From Microtetraspora malaysiensis (GTDB lineage: Bacteria > Actinomycetota > Actinomycetes > Streptosporangiales > Streptosporangiaceae), in NCBI RefSeq assembly GCF_001528665.1, contig NZ_BBYJ01000019.1, forward strand, positions 62,001 through 126,000: a stretch of 64,000 bases of DNA, in the 5' to 3' direction. Every line of letters starts with the position of its first letter. The first letter of the stretch is position 1. Shown piece by piece: positions 61,449-64,000 of the stretch. The translations under genes were made by a program, and so were the position numbers. Below the pieces are notes generated by a model. That model was not told the DNA's origin. It was given only the letters and a program-made list of their open reading frames with translations, and ran no database searches.

Positions 61449-62275
61449 TGATCGACGTGCATACTCACTGCCTGCTGGCCGAGCACTGGGGCTGCGAGTG
61501 GGAGGCCAACTGGCGGCCCGTGTACGGCAGGGGCTGGACCGACGTGACGCCCGCCGACTATGACGCGGCGATGAAGGGAGTGACGGCGGCGTTCGTCTTC
61601 GGCATCCGGGCCACCTCGGCGGGCGTGGCCACGTCGAACGAGTTCGTCGCCCGTTTCTGCGCCGACACGCGTGCGGAGACCGTCGGCTTCATGGCGCTCG
61701 ACCCCACCGACCCCGACGTTCTCGAACAGATGGCGGACGGGGTGGCGAAGGGGCTGCGCGGCGTCAAGCTCTATCCGGTGCTGGCCCACTTCGATCCGCG
61801 CGACACCGTTCACGATCCGTTCTACGCCGCGGCGGCGGAGGCGGGGCTCGTGCTGCTCTGGCACATGGGCGCGACGCCGAGCCCGCACGGCGACCTCGGC
61901 GTCTCCAATCCTCTGGTCGTGGACGAGGTGGCCAGGCGGCATCCGAGCCTGCGTCAGATCATCGCTCACCTGGGGCATCCGTGGCAGCGCGAGACGATGA
62001 TCGTGCTGAGGAAGAACGCGCATGTCTTCTCCGATGTGTCCGCGACCTGGTCCAGGCCGCTCGACGGGTTCCTCGCGCTGGTCCGCGCGCAGGAGTGGGG
62101 GGTGGCGGACAAGCTGCTCTTCGGCTCCGACTTCCCGCTCTGGACGCCGGACGAGGCGGTTCGAGGGCTTCGGGCGCTCACCGAGATCCGCGTCCCGGGG
62201 CTTGAAGGCGTCCGGCCGGACACGATCGAACGTCTGCTGGACGAGGACCCGCGCGACCTGCTGGGGGTGCGGTGA
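61448..62275 (+). CDS. Metal-dependent amidohydrolase family protein
   Basis: 275 aa. Amidohydrolase-2 barrel: MIDVHTHCLLAEHWG, LRGVKLYPVLAHFDP, LLWHMGATPSPHG, IIAHLGHPWQRETM, LLFGSDFPLWTPDEA. Family reactions include decarboxylation and lactone or amide hydrolysis. In this operon it may open a lactone or ring formed by the dehydrogenases, but this is a guess. Overlaps the last gene by 4 bp. Confidence 0.87.
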   Translation: MIDVHTHCLLAEHWGCEWEANWRPVYGRGWTDVTPADYDAAMKGVTAAFVFGIRATSAGVATSNEFVARFCADTRAETVGFMALDPTDPDVLEQMADGVAKGLRGVKLYPVLAHFDPRDTVHDPFYAAAAEAGLVLLWHMGATPSPHGDLGVSNPLVVDEVARRHPSLRQIIAHLGHPWQRETMIVLRKNAHVFSDVSATWSRPLDGFLALVRAQEWGVADKLLFGSDFPLWTPDEAVRGLRALTEIRVPGLEGVRPDTIERLLDEDPRDLLGVR

Positions 62276-63360
62276 GTCCCTTTGCGCCGGTACGGCTGAG
62301 TGAGCTGCCGACTCCGGCCTTGCTGATCGATCAGGACCGACTTATCCGGAATATTGCTGACATGTCGGCACTTGCGGCGTCGGCAGGGGTACGGCTGCGC
62401 CCGCACTTCAAGGCATCCAAGTGCCTTGACGTGGCCAGACTCCAGCTCGCTCACGGCGCGATCGGGTTCACCTGCGCGACCATGGCCGAGGTCACGGTGC
62501 TGCTCGACGCCGGGATCACCGACCTGATCTGGGCGCACCAGCCGGTCGGGCCCGCGAAGGTGGACTTCGCCGTACGAACGGGCGTGACCGTGGCCATCGA
62601 CTCGGCCGAGGTCGCCCGTCCGCTCGCCGAGGCGGCCCAGGCGGCGAAGCGGCGGGTGCCGTACCTGATCGAGGTGGACACCGGTCTCGGCAGGGCGGGA
62701 GTGGCACCCGAGAACGCGGTCTCCCTGGCCGCCGAGCTGGCGGCCTACCCGTCGCTGGAGCTACGCGGGGTGCTGACCCACGAGGGCCACCTGATGACGT
62801 ACCTGGGCGACCGGACGGGCATGGACAAGGCGGGCAGGCTGGTCGGGGAGGTCCTCGCGGGCGTGGCGGGCGAGCTGCGCGCCGCCGGTCATCCGTGCGA
62901 GATCGTGTCCGTCGGATCGACGCCCGGCGCGGTCACCGCGCCCTTCGTTCCCGGCGTCACGGAGGCGCGGGCGGGCACGTACGTCTTCTACGACGGCAAC
63001 CAGGTCGCGCTCGGCACCGCCGACATGTCCCGTACGGCGCTGACGGTGCTCACCCGGGTGGTGAGCACCCAGCGAGAGGGGACCGCCATCGTGGACGCGG
63101 GCCTCAAGGCGATGAGTTCCGACGCCTCCGTGACCGGATCCGGCTTCGGCCGAGTGGTCGGCCGGCCCTCGTTGGCCTTCGCCAAGGCCAACGAGGAGCA
63201 CGGCTACCTGACAGGGCAGGACGCGGAGGCGCTACGCGTCGGCGAGTTGCTGCGCGTCCTGCCCAACCACGGCTGTGGCGTCGTCAACATGTGGAGCTCC
63301 GTCTACGTGGTCGACGGCGACACCGCCGTGGCCCGCTGGCCGATCAGCGGCCGGCACTGA
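62272..63360 (+). CDS. D-threonine aldolase/DSD1-type PLP enzyme
   Basis: 362 aa from GTG 62272. Fold-type III PLP enzyme: TPALLIDQDRLIRNIADM, PLP lysine in RPHFKASKCLDVARLQ, VDTGLGRAGV, SVGSTPGAVT, YVFYDGNQVALG, and the metal-binding PNHGCGVVN near the C-terminus. Members cleave beta-hydroxy-D-amino acids to glycine and an aldehyde or dehydrate D-serine/D-threonine. Last gene of the operon; with the deacylase and RidA it points to a D-amino-acid intermediate. Confidence 0.9.
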   Translation: MSPFAPVRLSELPTPALLIDQDRLIRNIADMSALAASAGVRLRPHFKASKCLDVARLQLAHGAIGFTCATMAEVTVLLDAGITDLIWAHQPVGPAKVDFAVRTGVTVAIDSAEVARPLAEAAQAAKRRVPYLIEVDTGLGRAGVAPENAVSLAAELAAYPSLELRGVLTHEGHLMTYLGDRTGMDKAGRLVGEVLAGVAGELRAAGHPCEIVSVGSTPGAVTAPFVPGVTEARAGTYVFYDGNQVALGTADMSRTALTVLTRVVSTQREGTAIVDAGLKAMSSDASVTGSGFGRVVGRPSLAFAKANEEHGYLTGQDAEALRVGELLRVLPNHGCGVVNMWSSVYVVDGDTAVARWPISGRH

Positions 63361-63480
63361 TCAGGGCACCCGGTCGAAGGTCGTGGGCCAGATGCGCAGC
63401 GCCACCTCCGTGAGGAGGGCATCGCCGTTGCGGCTCGTGTCGGTGATCGAGACGCGCACGTGACGGGCGGGGTGCCTACC
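63361..63480 (-). pseudogene. Duplicated C-terminal fragment of a discoidin-like domain
   Basis: Minus-strand codons read GRHPARHVRVSITDTSRNG, DALLTEVALRIWPTTFDRVP, then stop at 63361. This resembles the C-terminus of the adjacent partial gene (NARHVRIEVTSAEGWAMLTE). It has no start and lies 114 bp beyond that gene's stop, so it looks like the leftover 3' end of a duplicated or recombined copy. Confidence 0.5.
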
Positions 63481-63593
63481 CCCCGAGCAGGTGTGCGCGG
63501 GCAACGATCCTCGCGCCGCCGATCGACGCGTCAGTGCGGGGAGGCCGCCCCGCGCCCGGACAGGGCAGCCTCCCTCGCCGAGCCCCCAGGCGC

Positions 63594-64000
63594 TCAGCCG
63601 GTGGTGGCGATCATCAGCTCGGTGAGCATCGCCCAGCCCTCCGCCGACGTCACCTCGATCCTGACGTGCCGCGCGTTCGCGGGGGTCGCCAGCTGGAACC
63701 ATGCGGGTCGATCGGTTTGGAGCTGGTCGGCCGCCGCGACCGGGCAGCCCCAGTTCGTCCCGTCTGCGGACAGGTAGATCTTCGCCGACTCGTGGTAGCC
63801 GGGTTTGAGCGTGAGCCCGATGGCGGTCACCTGCTGCGACGCCGGCAGCCCCAGGTCGTAGTGGGTGCTCGGCGGCGCGGTGTGGTTGGCCATGGTGCTG
63901 TGCCAGTAGTCGTGGCTGCCGTCGACCGCCCCGTAGATCCCTACGGCGGGCCGCGAGCTCGCGGTGTAGGTCATGTCGGTGTCGACCGTCAGCGTGTGGC
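63594..64000 (-). CDS. Discoidin (F5/8 type C)-like domain protein, C-terminal part; 5' end outside window
   Basis: Open from the right edge to stop 63594; about 135 codons. Reads SRPAVGIYGAVDGSHDYWHS, then STHYDLGLPASQQVTAIGLT, AKIYLSADGTNWGCPVA, ARHVRIEVTSAEGWAMLTEL. This is a galactose-binding/discoidin fold used as a carbohydrate-binding module on secreted glycosidases. The catalytic part is not visible. Together with the left-edge gene it suggests the locus is flanked by secreted carbohydrate-active proteins. Confidence 0.65.
   Translation of the reverse strand, partial: HTLTVDTDMTYTASSRPAVGIYGAVDGSHDYWHSTMANHTAPPSTHYDLGLPASQQVTAIGLTLKPGYHESAKIYLSADGTNWGCPVAAADQLQTDRPAWFQLATPANARHVRIEVTSAEGWAMLTELMIATTG

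Overview
The window is high-GC, densely packed actinobacterial DNA. Start/stop overlaps (ATGA, GTGA) join most operon genes, GTG starts are common, and the secreted proteins carry lipoboxes or Sec signals. The gene content (ROK, GntR and IclR sugar-type regulators, an ECF42 sigma factor, a SapA-like spore protein, a SpoIIE-type phosphatase, a sulfur-DNA HNH nuclease) suits a mycelial actinomycete, probably Streptosporangiales (Nonomuraea-like). That assignment is inference. I saw no rRNA, tRNA, CRISPR array or intact insertion sequence.

1-27780 is mostly an L-fucose/fucoside locus. From the left: the 3' end of a NEW3/discoidin carbohydrate-active protein; a collapsed remnant of a fucose catabolic operon (1364-1624) whose promoter region now precedes an Rbs-type sugar importer (1661-5198); a solitary phosphorothioate-DNA HNH nuclease; a graveyard of gene fragments around two small secreted-protein genes (6368-8544); and a GNAT with a leader ORF. 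Next comes a leftward operon (15919 to 9889): MalEFG-like importer, GH29 alpha-L-fucosidase and a tungsten aldehyde:ferredoxin oxidoreductase. A divergent ROK regulator follows, then a secreted GH29-like protein. An ECF42 sigma module (19417-21906) interrupts the theme. A GntR/FCD regulator and five enzymes (22153-27780) then encode the complete non-phosphorylating route L-fucose -> fuconolactone -> fuconate -> 2-keto-3-deoxyfuconate -> 2,4-diketo-3-deoxyfuconate -> pyruvate + lactate. The 11-bp palindrome ACATCCGATGT lies before the GntR gene, before the enzyme operon and before the collapsed remnant, which ties the distant importer to the same regulon.

27839-48013 is a mixed accessory stretch: SpoIIE phosphatase, LuxR-type regulator, a large subtilisin-like protease broken by a frameshift and carrying an exact 45-bp tandem duplication, a DUF4041/GIY-YIG protein, alpha/beta hydrolase with TetR, an M48 membrane protease, isochorismatase-like hydrolase, a MarR-DoxX-LUD-MFS cluster, transposase debris and a GFA protein.

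48014-63360 is a catabolic gene set. A lone FAH hydrolase and a glutamate-1-semialdehyde-type aminotransferase read leftward. Thirteen tightly coupled rightward genes encode two Gfo/Idh/MocA dehydrogenases, an FAH hydrolase, a five-gene Dpp-type importer, RidA, N-acyl-D-amino-acid deacylase, an IclR regulator, an amidohydrolase and a D-threonine-aldolase/DSD1-fold enzyme. IclR-like TGGAA-N5-TTCCA palindromes sit at both starts of the divergent promoter (50337-50459). I read this as uptake and breakdown of an N-acylated D- or beta-hydroxy amino compound; the substrate is unknown and this is the best candidate for an undescribed pathway. The right edge holds another discoidin-domain protein, cut by the window end, with a duplicated piece of its C-terminus next to it.
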